This document shows positions 44,297-51,653 of a stretch of 64,000 nucleotides of DNA, one piece after another. The stretch's first letter is position 1; each line of letters starts with the position of its first letter. Position numbers and translations under genes: made by a program. Source of the DNA: an uncultured Christensenella sp. GTDB lineage: Bacteria; Bacillota; Clostridia; Christensenellales; Borkfalkiaceae. The notes beneath the pieces are model-generated. The model did not search any database, had not been told where the DNA came from, and saw only the letters and a program-made list of their open reading frames with translations. The DNA is taken from assembly GCA_910587015.1 (NCBI GenBank), contig CAJUME010000016.1, forward strand, positions 4,511-68,510, in the 5' to 3' direction.

Positions 44297-45580
44297 TTAA
44301 GTTACAACCCTTATAACTGCCGCAACCTTTGCTATTTCCGCCGCGGAATTTATCTCTGCAACCGCTTTGTTTATGTTGCTTTCATACGTTTCGTGCGTAA
44401 TAACCACCAGCGGCACGGCTCCATCGGAATTTTCCTTTTCCTGAATAATCTGCGACATGCTTATGCCCAGCTTGCCGAAAACCGAGGTGACCTTCGAAAG
44501 CACGCCCGCCTTATCCGCGGCGACTATTCTAAGATAGTACGCACTCTCGAAATTTTTGATAAATTTTGTTGAAGGCGCTGCCTTTTCCGTATTTTCAAAG
44601 GGCGAATAGACAAAATTTGAATGGGTTGCGCAATAAATTATATCGCCGACAATGGCACTGCCCGTGGGCTTTGCCCCCGCTCCTCTGCCGTACAGCATAA
44701 CGTCCTCTACGCTGTCACCCGTAAGATACACCGCGTTAAAACTGTCGTTAACGCTTGCAAGCGGGTGCTCCGCCTTAATAAATGCGGGGTGAACGCGCAC
44801 CTCTATTCCCTTAGCGGTATTCTTGCCTATCGCAAGCAGCTTCAAAACATACCCGAGCTGCTTGCCGTAAGCTATATCGAGCGGGGAAATTTCCGAAATA
44901 CCCTCGCGGTAAATTTCGGTATACGGCACTTTTGTATGGAACGCAAGGCTTGACAGGATGGAAAGCTTATACGCCGCATCGTAGCCGTCCACGTCGGAAG
45001 AAGGGTCTGCCTCGGCATAGCCCAACCGCTTTGCCTCGTCAAGCACCTCGCCGTAAGACGCGCCGCCATTCGACATTTTTGTAAGGATATAATTGGTTGT
45101 GCCGTTTATTATGCCGAGCATAGAAAGAATTCTATTGCCCTGCAAATTGTCGGTCAAGGCACGGATAATCGGCACGCCGCCGACACAGCTTGCCTCGTAA
45201 AACAGTCCGCAATGGTTCTTTTTTGCGGCCTTTTCCAGCTCGTGAGAGTATTTGCAGTACAGCTCTTTATTAGAGGTAACAACCGATTTGCCCGCGTTCA
45301 GCGCCGCAAGCACAAACGACTTGGCGGGCTCTACCCCGCCCATAACCTCGACAACTATATCCACCTCGGGATTAGAGCATATTTCCGCTATGCTTTCGGC
45401 AATTTTGCTTTCGTCAATACCCAAAGCAATTGCGCGCCCGCGGTTTTTTTCAAGGACACCTTCAACCGTAATATCCAAATTATGATTGCTTTTGTAAAAT
45501 TCCTTGTGTTCGGCAAGTATTTTATATGTACCGCCGCCCACAACCCCGAGCCCGAGTATTGCTACGCCTACCTTTTTCAT
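44297..45580 (-). CDS. hom: Homoserine dehydrogenase
   Basis: Hom reduces aspartate semialdehyde to homoserine for threonine and methionine. The 427 residues have N-terminal VAILGLGVVGGGTYKIL, GGVEPAKSF and TSNKELYCKY, catalytic region GIINGTTNYILTKM (about 160-173) and YAEADPSSDVDGYDAAYKL, and a C-terminal ACT domain (from YYLRIVAADKAGVLSKV, about 350) for feedback control. It begins directly after coaX ends. Confidence 0.97.
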   Translation of the reverse strand: MKKVGVAILGLGVVGGGTYKILAEHKEFYKSNHNLDITVEGVLEKNRGRAIALGIDESKIAESIAEICSNPEVDIVVEVMGGVEPAKSFVLAALNAGKSVVTSNKELYCKYSHELEKAAKKNHCGLFYEASCVGGVPIIRALTDNLQGNRILSMLGIINGTTNYILTKMSNGGASYGEVLDEAKRLGYAEADPSSDVDGYDAAYKLSILSSLAFHTKVPYTEIYREGISEISPLDIAYGKQLGYVLKLLAIGKNTAKGIEVRVHPAFIKAEHPLASVNDSFNAVYLTGDSVEDVMLYGRGAGAKPTGSAIVGDIIYCATHSNFVYSPFENTEKAAPSTKFIKNFESAYYLRIVAADKAGVLSKVTSVFGKLGISMSQIIQEKENSDGAVPLVVITHETYESNINKAVAEINSAAEIAKVAAVIRVVT

Positions 45581-46357
45581 TCAGTTCTCCAGACAGTTTA
45601 TACTGTATAAATATCTTAACCCTTCAAGCGTCAAAAGCTTATCCACATTGTCTATGCAGGAAATTTCCTTTGCAATAACCTCTGAAAAGCCGCCCGTTGC
45701 AACAACGGTGACTGCATCGTCCTTCATTTCACGCTTGATTTTTTTGACTATATATTCCACAAGCCCCGCAAAGCCGAAAACTATGCCCGACTGCATATTT
45801 GTTATTGTATTTTTGCCTATTACCGTTGCGGGACGCTCGATTTCCACACGCGGAAGCTTGGCGGTGCCGTTTACAAGACTGTCCAGCGAGCCTTTAATGC
45901 CGGGGGCGATTACACCGCCGATAAATTCACCCTTGCCGTCCACCACATTAAAGGTTGTTGCGGTACCAAAATCGATAATTATAAGCGGGCAGCCGTATTT
46001 TCTTACGGCGGCAACGTTGTTAACAACTCGGTCCGCGCCGACCTCCTTAACGTTATCAACCCGCATATTCATACCCGTCTTTAAGCCGGGACCGAGTGAA
46101 AGCGGCTTAATTTTAAGATAGTTTACGCACATTCTTTCAAGCGTATAATCAAGCTGAGGCACAACGGAGGAAATAATTCCGCCCTTTATATCCGAAACGC
46201 AGACGGAATTGTTCTGTAAAATGCTAATAAGCTGACCGCCGTATTCGTCGGAGGTTTTTTTGTGCTCGGTCGCAACGCGGAAGCTTATTTTAAGCTTTTC
46301 GCCATTGAACACCGCGTATTTTATGTTTGTATTGCCAACGTCAAGACAAATAATCAT
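45581..46357 (-). CDS. coaX: Type III pantothenate kinase
   Basis: CoaX phosphorylates pantothenate, the first step of coenzyme A synthesis. The 258 residues have the ASKHA-type loops IICLDVGNTNIKYAVF (Asp6), ISSVVPQLD, GADRVVNNVAA (catalytic Asp) and IIDFGTATTFNVV. It follows an ECF-type transporter gene by 3 bp and abuts hom. Confidence 0.95.
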   Translation of the reverse strand: MIICLDVGNTNIKYAVFNGEKLKISFRVATEHKKTSDEYGGQLISILQNNSVCVSDIKGGIISSVVPQLDYTLERMCVNYLKIKPLSLGPGLKTGMNMRVDNVKEVGADRVVNNVAAVRKYGCPLIIIDFGTATTFNVVDGKGEFIGGVIAPGIKGSLDSLVNGTAKLPRVEIERPATVIGKNTITNMQSGIVFGFAGLVEYIVKKIKREMKDDAVTVVATGGFSEVIAKEISCIDNVDKLLTLEGLRYLYSINCLEN

Positions 46358-46360
46358 AAT

Positions 46361-46987
46361 TTATTCCGATTTTTCCGCCTCTGCCGCGGCAAGCGGCTGA
46401 GGCTGTTTTTTATTGAGCAGAGTATGGTTAACCTTTTGAAGGGCTTTAACGTATATCGGCACCAGAACTGCGCAGGCGGCAAGCTCTATGGGGAAGTATA
46501 TTGTTACCGCAACGCCCATAATTGCCGTGAGTGCGTCCGCCGCCCTGCCGTCGCAAATAGCTACCGCAAGCAGATATAAAACCGTATTTGTAAGCGAGCC
46601 GACTATACCCGCAAGCGCCGCGGGGAGAACTTCCTTTACAAATCTGTTTTTTACCTTTTTAAAAAGCCTTGACAGTCCTAAGTACGTCCAATATGCCGTT
46701 ACGCCTATACAAAACCTCGGCAATACTGAAACAAGCGGGTTGGCGTACTTTATAAACGCCGAAAAAATCAGGCAGAAAATGCAACTGCATACGCCGAGCA
46801 GCGTTCCTCCGACAAAGCTTTTTTTCAAGTCGTCGTAAATACTTACGGCGATTGCAACGGGCAACGACAGTATACACGCCGTCATACCCACGGGCGACAG
46901 CACCGCCCCCTCCAGAAGAAACAACACAAATATCAGCGCAGCCATTACGCCGACAAAAGCGACAAAGTGAGCCTTGTCCTTTCTCAT
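46361..46987 (-). CDS. ECF transporter S component, possibly pantothenate-specific
   Basis: The 208 residues form about five to six membrane helices. The N-terminal FVAFVGVMAALIFVLFLLEGAVLSPVGMTA segment and LGVCSCIFCLIFSAFIKYANPLVSVLPRF fit small ECF substrate-binding subunits. Placement 3 bp before coaX suggests pantothenate uptake (PanT-like); that substrate is inferred from context. The shared energy module EcfAA'T is not nearby. Confidence 0.75.
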   Translation of the reverse strand: MRKDKAHFVAFVGVMAALIFVLFLLEGAVLSPVGMTACILSLPVAIAVSIYDDLKKSFVGGTLLGVCSCIFCLIFSAFIKYANPLVSVLPRFCIGVTAYWTYLGLSRLFKKVKNRFVKEVLPAALAGIVGSLTNTVLYLLAVAICDGRAADALTAIMGVAVTIYFPIELAACAVLVPIYVKALQKVNHTLLNKKQPQPLAAAEAEKSE

Positions 46988-47317
46988 AAAACCTCCGTCC
47001 GATTTCTTAAAAGAATATCGGCAGTAAAAAAATTATTGTACTTTGGGAAAAATCCCGAAAGGTCAGACTTATAAAAAATATCTGCCTAAAGTAGCTTATT
47101 TATGCAGGCACTGCATTTATGCCGTTAATTTTAACATTAAATTTGTATTTTTGCAAGCAAATGAAAATATCGGTAACATTTTTACGGAAATTTAAATATT
47201 ATTTAATATACGATTACTGTATTCCGAAAGATAAAAACAAAGTCGGATACGTAGCTGAACTGCATGGAATTTTTACAAAACTATTACATACCGACATGCA
47301 GTATAAAGGAGGAACTT
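46988..47317. other. 330-bp intergenic region
   Basis: It lies between the divergent ECF transporter gene and the small Cys-rich gene. It holds a short TGCCT/AGGCA inverted repeat near 47082-47109 and CTGCATG/CATGCAG arms at 47260-47266 and 47295-47301, 17 bp before the AAGGAGG site of the small gene. I see no convincing housekeeping promoter for the plus strand, and no RNA gene. Confidence 0.5.
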
Positions 47318-47533
47318 ATGAACATCTTTTCGTGTTGCGGCTCTAACAGCTGCCTTTGGATTTTAATCCTTTTGCTTGTTGCGGCAAGCTGCAGCGGTAA
47401 CGGTCTCGAAGGCGTCCTTTCGGGGAGTTGCACGCCTATACTTATTGCCCTTATTTACAGCATGTGGAAGAACGGAACTCTTTCCTCGCTGTTGTGCGGC
47501 GGCGGAAACAGCTGCGGCTGCGGTTGTAACTAA
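47318..47533 (+). CDS. Small Cys-rich membrane protein (high-cysteine type)
   Basis: A 71-residue protein starting MNIFSCCGSNSCLWILILLL, with ATG at 47318 behind AAGGAGG. One membrane helix (about 12-24) or two (second near 38-48) lie between Cys-rich ends; the C-terminus is LLCGGGNSCGCGCN. Nine Cys residues flank the hydrophobic part. Similar short proteins in Clostridia are annotated as chorion-class high-cysteine HCB proteins, with no known role; this assignment is from memory. Metal binding or spore/envelope association would be guesses. Confidence 0.75.
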   Translation: MNIFSCCGSNSCLWILILLLVAASCSGNGLEGVLSGSCTPILIALIYSMWKNGTLSSLLCGGGNSCGCGCN

Positions 47534-47620
47534 ATCGAAACAAAGGGGTTGCCCCAAAGCGCAATTCTAATAGGGAATTAAAAAACTAAATTTTTAAGAG
47601 TTGCACTTTCAAGCGATGAC

Positions 47621-47656
47621 AAACGCTCTCGAACGAAATGTTCGAGAGCGTTTTAC
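47621..47656 (+). terminator. Terminator downstream of Cys-rich gene
   Basis: Perfect 14-bp stem (47621-47634, 47640-47653), loop GAAAT, followed by T. It also faces the end of the converging membrane-protein gene. Confidence 0.85.
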
Positions 47657-47703
47657 TACAAACTATTTAGAAAGATAAATTGAAATTTAACTATTGATTA
47701 CTC

Positions 47704-48192
47704 CTACTGTTTCTTTTTAAGATTACCTTTGCTTATGGCGGTTATTATTTCTATTGTATAAAACACTATAAGCAAACCGCAACCTAACAAGATTGAATAC
47801 CAATCGGTAAACGAATACAATACTTCAACATATCTATCCAAAGGCGTAAGGAACACGGCTAATCCTATTGAGTAGAGCATACAGATTATGCAACCTATTA
47901 GTGCCCACTTTTTATTAAAGTGCTTCAAGATGTAACAATAGAATTTTGTCGCACACATCCAAATTCCAAACACCAAAACAGCGTGCGTTACTCTTTCAAG
48001 TAACCGTCCTTTCAAAACACAAGCAAATAATATGCTAAAAACAATGATACCTATCAGCGGCGATAAGTCTATTATGAGCGATAATGGCTTAGTCGCTTTT
48101 TTCGTTCTTTCTGCATCGGGAAATTTTTTCAACATAAAACCGATTATAAAGAAACCGAAAGCCAATAATGCAATCAAAAAAACACTTAACAT
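47704..48192 (-). CDS. Hypothetical membrane protein
   Basis: The 162-residue product has about five hydrophobic helices (2-20, 37-60, 68-88, 95-115, 130-155) and a Lys-rich tail. I do not recognise a family. Its base composition is visibly more AT-rich than its neighbours. It is flanked by inverted repeats (47542 and 48439) and has its own promoter at 48234-48262, with a TGCAA/TTGCA dyad over the -35. These features suggest a transferred single-gene unit. Confidence 0.75.
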   Translation of the reverse strand: MLSVFLIALLAFGFFIIGFMLKKFPDAERTKKATKPLSLIIDLSPLIGIIVFSILFACVLKGRLLERVTHAVLVFGIWMCATKFYCYILKHFNKKWALIGCIICMLYSIGLAVFLTPLDRYVEVLYSFTDWYSILLGCGLLIVFYTIEIITAISKGNLKKKQ

Positions 48193-48233
48193 TTTAGTCC
48201 TTCTTTATATAAATTACTGTTTATCATGCAATC

Positions 48234-48262
48234 ATTATATAACTAAATATGAAAGAATGCAA
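48234..48262 (-). promoter_or_regulatory. Promoter of hypothetical membrane protein
   Basis: TTGCAT (48257-48262) and TATAAT (48234-48239), spacer 17 bp. A perfect dyad TGCAACCTATTGCA (48258-48271) overlaps the -35 and may be an operator. Confidence 0.65.
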
Positions 48263-48350
48263 CCTATTGCATTTTGTGGGATATATAAAACATATCTATA
48301 TCTCACTTGACTACAAAGCAGCCTCTTTCGTCCACGCAATATAAATATCA

Positions 48351-48381
48351 AAAAAAGCGTGACTTCACGCCACGCTTTTTT
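48351..48381 (-). terminator. Terminator after NUDIX gene
   Basis: 11-bp stem (48351-48361, 48371-48381), loop ACTTCACGC, T run on both sides. Confidence 0.85.
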
Positions 48382-48443
48382 GTTCACCTGCGGCTTACCT
48401 AACATTCTCTATGAGAACTACGGTAAAGGCAACCCCTTTTACT

Positions 48444-48995
48444 TTATATTTCAATGCCGTTTTTAAGGCAATATTTGTATATCGCCGCAACGGTTTTTGC
48501 GTCGCATATTTCGCCCTCGTCAATCATTTTCAAAACGTCATTTAAATCGGTAAGCTTAACGTCAAGAAACTCCCCTTCATCGGGCTTGCGCAAATCTGCG
48601 CGGCAACCCTTTGCCTCGTAAATATGAATAACCTCGTCAGTATAACCGACCGAGGGGTAAATTTTCAAAAGCGGGACAAGCTCGCCGCCGATATAGCCCG
48701 TTTCCTCCTCCAGCTCTCTTTTTGCCGCAAGCAAGGGGTCTTCACCAACCTCCAGCTTTCCCGCGGGGATTTCCCAGATTTCCTTTCCGTAAAGATAGCG
48801 GAACTGCTTTACAAGCAGAATTTTACATATGCCGCCCTCGCGCTTGGTATACAAGACCGCCGCTCCGCCGCTGTGACGGACGCATTCCCGCTCGGCAACG
48901 CTTCCGTCGTCAAGGCGCACCCTGTCCACATCAAGCTGTAATATTCTGCCCTTAAAAACCGTTCTGCCCGCAATTTTTTCTTCAAAAAAGCCCAT
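48444..48995 (-). CDS. NUDIX hydrolase (ADP-ribose pyrophosphatase type)
   Basis: The 183-residue protein carries the Nudix box GKLEVGEDPLLAAKRELEEETGY (G-x5-E-x7-R-E-x2-E-E-x-G-x), preceded by LYGKEIWEIPAG, the pattern of ADP-ribose pyrophosphatases (NudF/YqkG). It would cleave ADP-ribose to AMP and ribose 5-phosphate. The ATG at 48993-48995, four bases after the stop of the upstream gene, was chosen over a longer frame because MGFFEEKIAGRTVFKG is the family start. Confidence 0.9.
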   Translation of the reverse strand: MGFFEEKIAGRTVFKGRILQLDVDRVRLDDGSVAERECVRHSGGAAVLYTKREGGICKILLVKQFRYLYGKEIWEIPAGKLEVGEDPLLAAKRELEEETGYIGGELVPLLKIYPSVGYTDEVIHIYEAKGCRADLRKPDEGEFLDVKLTDLNDVLKMIDEGEICDAKTVAAIYKYCLKNGIEI

Positions 48996-48999
48996 AAAA

Positions 49000-49743
49000 T
49001 TAAATTTCCCGCTCGAACAGTGCAATCGCCTCGATAAGCGCTTGCAGTGTGTCAGAAACGCATTTATTATATATCGCAAAATAATTATATCCGAAAATCA
49101 GCGCGTCTATAAGTTCTTCGTTTTCGGAATGCACCGCCGCATACAGCTGAGAAAGTATTTTTGCCCCACCCTCTTTTTCGTCATCGGCAATTGTGCTTTC
49201 AAGCAGAAAATGCAGTTCCTCTGCTATTGCATGCTTAAGCGCGGAAAGCACCTCTGTTTTTCTGGGATTTGTGCTCTGCTCGGCATTTTCATCGACGGGC
49301 ACGGCGGACAAATCGTCCTTGAATACTTGTGCAACTGCATCCTGCAAGCCCTTTACAACCGTTTCGCAAAAAACGCGGTAGCCCGCGACGTAGCTTCCGT
49401 CCTCGGGATAAAAACGGCATAAAAAGTCGTTAAAATTTATAGTGTTTTCGTTAAATTCCACAAAAAGACAGAAAACAAAGGCAAGTCTTTGCCCGACCGT
49501 TTGGGGAAGGATTACGCTGTTTTTCTCAAAAACGCCCTCGTTTACGGTAACAAGACAGCTCTTTTTCGCCTCGGGATAGTTAAAATTTTTGGTCACCGCC
49601 TGAAAAAGCCTATAAATTTCGGGACAGTTGACAATGCACTTCAAAAGGTCCTTAATTTTGGTTGTAGCCATAATAAATTTACAGCTTTTCAGCTCTTCGC
49701 ACGCTTCCAAAAAGGATAATACCTGTTCTTTTGTATCAGACAT
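49000..49743 (-). CDS. Hypothetical cytoplasmic protein
   Basis: The 247-residue product is mainly helical and acidic, without signal or membrane segment. Visible features are ELKSCKFIMATTKIKDLLKC near the start and an Ala/Glu-rich second half (ALKHAIAEELHFLLES). I do not recognise a domain. It lies 4 bp before the NUDIX gene on the same strand and probably shares its transcript. Codon use resembles that of neighbours, so it is likely a real, lineage-restricted gene. Confidence 0.75.
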   Translation of the reverse strand: MSDTKEQVLSFLEACEELKSCKFIMATTKIKDLLKCIVNCPEIYRLFQAVTKNFNYPEAKKSCLVTVNEGVFEKNSVILPQTVGQRLAFVFCLFVEFNENTINFNDFLCRFYPEDGSYVAGYRVFCETVVKGLQDAVAQVFKDDLSAVPVDENAEQSTNPRKTEVLSALKHAIAEELHFLLESTIADDEKEGGAKILSQLYAAVHSENEELIDALIFGYNYFAIYNKCVSDTLQALIEAIALFEREI

Positions 49744-49889
49744 AATTATTCACCGCAATTGTGTTTTGTTTTATTATAGCACAGTTAATTTTAAATTTGA
49801 ATTAATTTAAGACAAATATCTTGATTTTCATAAAATAATTATGTATAATAATTGCAGCTTTTGCACTTTTTAGTAGATTTTAAAAGATT

Positions 49890-50414
49890 ATGTTGAACAC
49901 AGGCGAAACCTCCACAAACAAATTAATAATTCTTTTCGTTTTCGACAAAATGGAAAGCGCCTTGTCCGAGCGGACTATTGTGGATATGTGCTCCACCACC
50001 AACAGCTGGATGGGGTATATGGACTGCGTGAACGTAATTCATAAGCTTATAGACGATAATTTTATCTGCGTTGTGGGCGAGGATGACGATACCCTTTACA
50101 CAATAACGCCCGACGGAAGAGAGTCTTTGGCGAATTTCTACATAAACATTCCAAAAAGCGTGCGAGAGGAGATTTCGCAGTTCGTCAAAAAGAACAGCAC
50201 AAGATACCGCAACCGTCAGGAATGCCGCTCCGACTATTTTCAGAATATGGACGGCACCTATACGGTGTCGTTGAAGATACTTGCGCCCGTTCAGCCTATT
50301 TTAGAGCTTAAATTTGTTGTGCCCGACAAAAAAACAGCCAAGGCAATTTATAAAAAGTGGGAAGAAAAAGCCGCCGACTTATATTCGGTAATATACGAAA
50401 ATCTTTGCGATTAA
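49890..50414 (+). CDS. DUF4364 family protein (winged-helix-like)
   Basis: The 174-residue protein matches the DUF4364 pattern common in Clostridia: NKLIILFVFDKMESALSERTIVD, then YMDCVNVIHKLIDDNFI and LYTITPDGRESLANF, which read like a winged helix with its wing (residues 12-80), followed by a beta-rich domain. A DNA-binding role is suggested by fold only. It is followed 11 bp later by a TSCPD gene. Confidence 0.85.
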   Translation: MLNTGETSTNKLIILFVFDKMESALSERTIVDMCSTTNSWMGYMDCVNVIHKLIDDNFICVVGEDDDTLYTITPDGRESLANFYINIPKSVREEISQFVKKNSTRYRNRQECRSDYFQNMDGTYTVSLKILAPVQPILELKFVVPDKKTAKAIYKKWEEKAADLYSVIYENLCD

Positions 50415-50425
50415 GGAGTTTAAGC

Positions 50426-50689
50426 ATGTTTACATACTTCACGTCAGGCACTTGTTCAAGGCAGATTATATTCGAGGTTGACGAGGATAACAACCTCCGC
50501 GGACTTAAATTTATAGGCGGCTGCAGCGGGAACCTTCAAGGCGTGGCGCGCCTTTGCGAGGGCAAAAACATTGACGAAATTCAGGCGCTTTTGTCTGGCG
50601 TAAAATGCAAAAACAACACCTCCTGCCCCGACCAGCTGTCAAGGGCGATTGCGGCATACAAAAAATCGCTTGAAGATGTAAAAAAATAA
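50426..50689 (+). CDS. TSCPD domain protein (TIGR03905 type)
   Basis: The 87-residue protein has the motif set FTSGTCSRQIIFEVDEDNNL, GGCSGNLQGVARL and NTSCPDQLSRAI, with conserved Cys residues. The family resembles the C-terminal domain of class II ribonucleotide reductase and is thought to bind metal or regulate that process; function is not established. ATG at 50426 with AAGGAG seven bases before it. Terminator follows at 50706. Confidence 0.9.
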   Translation: MFTYFTSGTCSRQIIFEVDEDNNLRGLKFIGGCSGNLQGVARLCEGKNIDEIQALLSGVKCKNNTSCPDQLSRAIAAYKKSLEDVKK

Positions 50690-50705
50690 ATACTGCACTT
50701 AATAT

Positions 50706-50736
50706 AAAAAAGCGGGTTTAAGCTGCCCGCTTTTTT
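50706..50736. terminator. Bidirectional terminator
   Basis: 11-bp stem (50706-50716, 50726-50736), loop TTTAAGCTG, A and T runs on the two sides, between converging genes. Confidence 0.9.
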
Positions 50737-50743
50737 ATTTTGC

Positions 50744-51163
50744 TTAATCTATATCAAAATCCTCGTTTTTAAAGCCGCTGTAATATCTGCCCTTAACCGC
50801 CGTAAATTTAAGAACGCAATAATCGGGGTCGGAAACTCCCTTAGGATAATACATCGTATCGCCCATTCTCCAGATGCGTTTTTTCGCTTCCTCCGTCTGC
50901 AACACCTCAACAGTGCCGCTTAAGCAAGCCCCACGATAAAAACGCCCGTCGACAAAATACAGACTTGCCTTATTGTTTTTAAACAGAAATTTAACCTTAT
51001 TCGAGGAGGTATTTGTAGACAGATAAAAGGTCTTTATTCCCTCGCGCTCCCTCGGCTTAAGCATAGCCCTTGTCTGCGGAAAGCCGTCCTCGTCAACATA
51101 GGTTATATAACAAAACTTTTGCTTGTCCGCAAGCAGTCCAACCGTCTTTTGTGCATCTTTCAT
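50744..51163 (-). CDS. Pyridoxamine 5'-phosphate oxidase-like FMN protein
   Basis: The 139 residues fit the PNPOx-like split-barrel family: KFCYITYVDEDGFPQTRAM, TFYLSTNTSSNKVKFLFKNNKASLYFVD and YRGACLSGTVEVLQ. Members bind FMN or F420 and are often small reductases; the substrate is unknown. ATG follows AGGAG. The 18-bp motif at 51189-51206 lies 26 bp upstream and is nearly identical to that near the padR-like gene, so shared control is likely. Confidence 0.85.
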   Translation of the reverse strand: MKDAQKTVGLLADKQKFCYITYVDEDGFPQTRAMLKPREREGIKTFYLSTNTSSNKVKFLFKNNKASLYFVDGRFYRGACLSGTVEVLQTEEAKKRIWRMGDTMYYPKGVSDPDYCVLKFTAVKGRYYSGFKNEDFDID

Positions 51164-51188
51164 TGAAAATTTCTCCTTTTTAGCTACC

Positions 51189-51206
51189 TATGCGTGACAT
51201 AGTACT
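51189..51206. promoter_or_regulatory. Dyad motif TATGCGTGACATAGTACT, second copy
   Basis: Matches 17 of 18 bases of the motif at 5384-5401. It lies between the PNPOx-like gene and the gene ending at 51217, in the promoter region of the former. Confidence 0.5.
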
Positions 51207-51216
51207 GCGCAAACGC

Positions 51217-51618
51217 TTAAATATCCATTAAAATATTGTAAAAATCGCTCATATTTTTGTTTACAAGGTCAATATAGAAGCATCTGCCGTCATAGCCGCG
51301 CTCCGAGGTATAGCGTATGATATTGAAGCCGTAGAATTCCTTGTCTACCTCTACAAGCAGCTTTTCAAAGGGCATACCGTTATATTCTGTAAGCTTGCCG
51401 AAATCAAATTCAACCCAAAGCCCGTTCTTCATTGCCTTTACGGTTTCTTTGTCAAGGCTTACGCCGTATGCGGGCATCTCGTGCGAGCCGTCAAGCAGAC
51501 TATTCCAGCCTGTAAGAATTTCCTCATAGGGCTTGTCGCCCGCGATATAGGTCGTTGCGTTTCCATCCTTATATATGTTGATTTTTTCGGTTTCTGTAAA
51601 AATATCTTTTATTTCCAT
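51217..51618 (-). CDS. Hypothetical protein
   Basis: A 133-residue acidic protein from the ATG at 51616 (an ATG 9 bp earlier is also possible). It has no membrane segment. I see a central part KETVKAMKNGLWVEFDFGKLTEYNGMPFEKLLVEV and do not recognise a family. Neither start has a clear Shine-Dalgarno site. It lies 35 bp after the glutamate synthase-like gene in the opposite direction of translation order, on the same strand. Confidence 0.65.
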   Translation of the reverse strand: MEIKDIFTETEKINIYKDGNATTYIAGDKPYEEILTGWNSLLDGSHEMPAYGVSLDKETVKAMKNGLWVEFDFGKLTEYNGMPFEKLLVEVDKEFYGFNIIRYTSERGYDGRCFYIDLVNKNMSDFYNILMDI

Positions 51619-51653
51619 AACTATCATATAAAGGTATTTTTTGCCTTTTCTCC

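Larger units (their letters stand above)
47542..48439. mobile_element. Candidate 0.9-kb insertion bounded by 12-bp inverted repeats
   Basis: AAAGGGGTTGCC at 47542-47553 and its complement GGCAACCCCTTT at 48428-48439 are perfect inverted repeats. Inside each, 10-11 bases further in, lies a second related block (TTCTAATAGGGAAT at 47565-47578; complement of TTCTCATAGAGAAT at 48404-48417; 12 of 14 alike). The unit holds one membrane-protein gene and a terminator near each end and fits exactly between the stop codons of two chromosomal genes. No target duplication is obvious and no transposase is present. Confidence 0.45.

Noticed and set aside
48310..48345. Short shared word TCGTCCACGCAA at about 48329 and 60485
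   Set aside because: Only 12 bases match and the surroundings differ, so it is likely chance.
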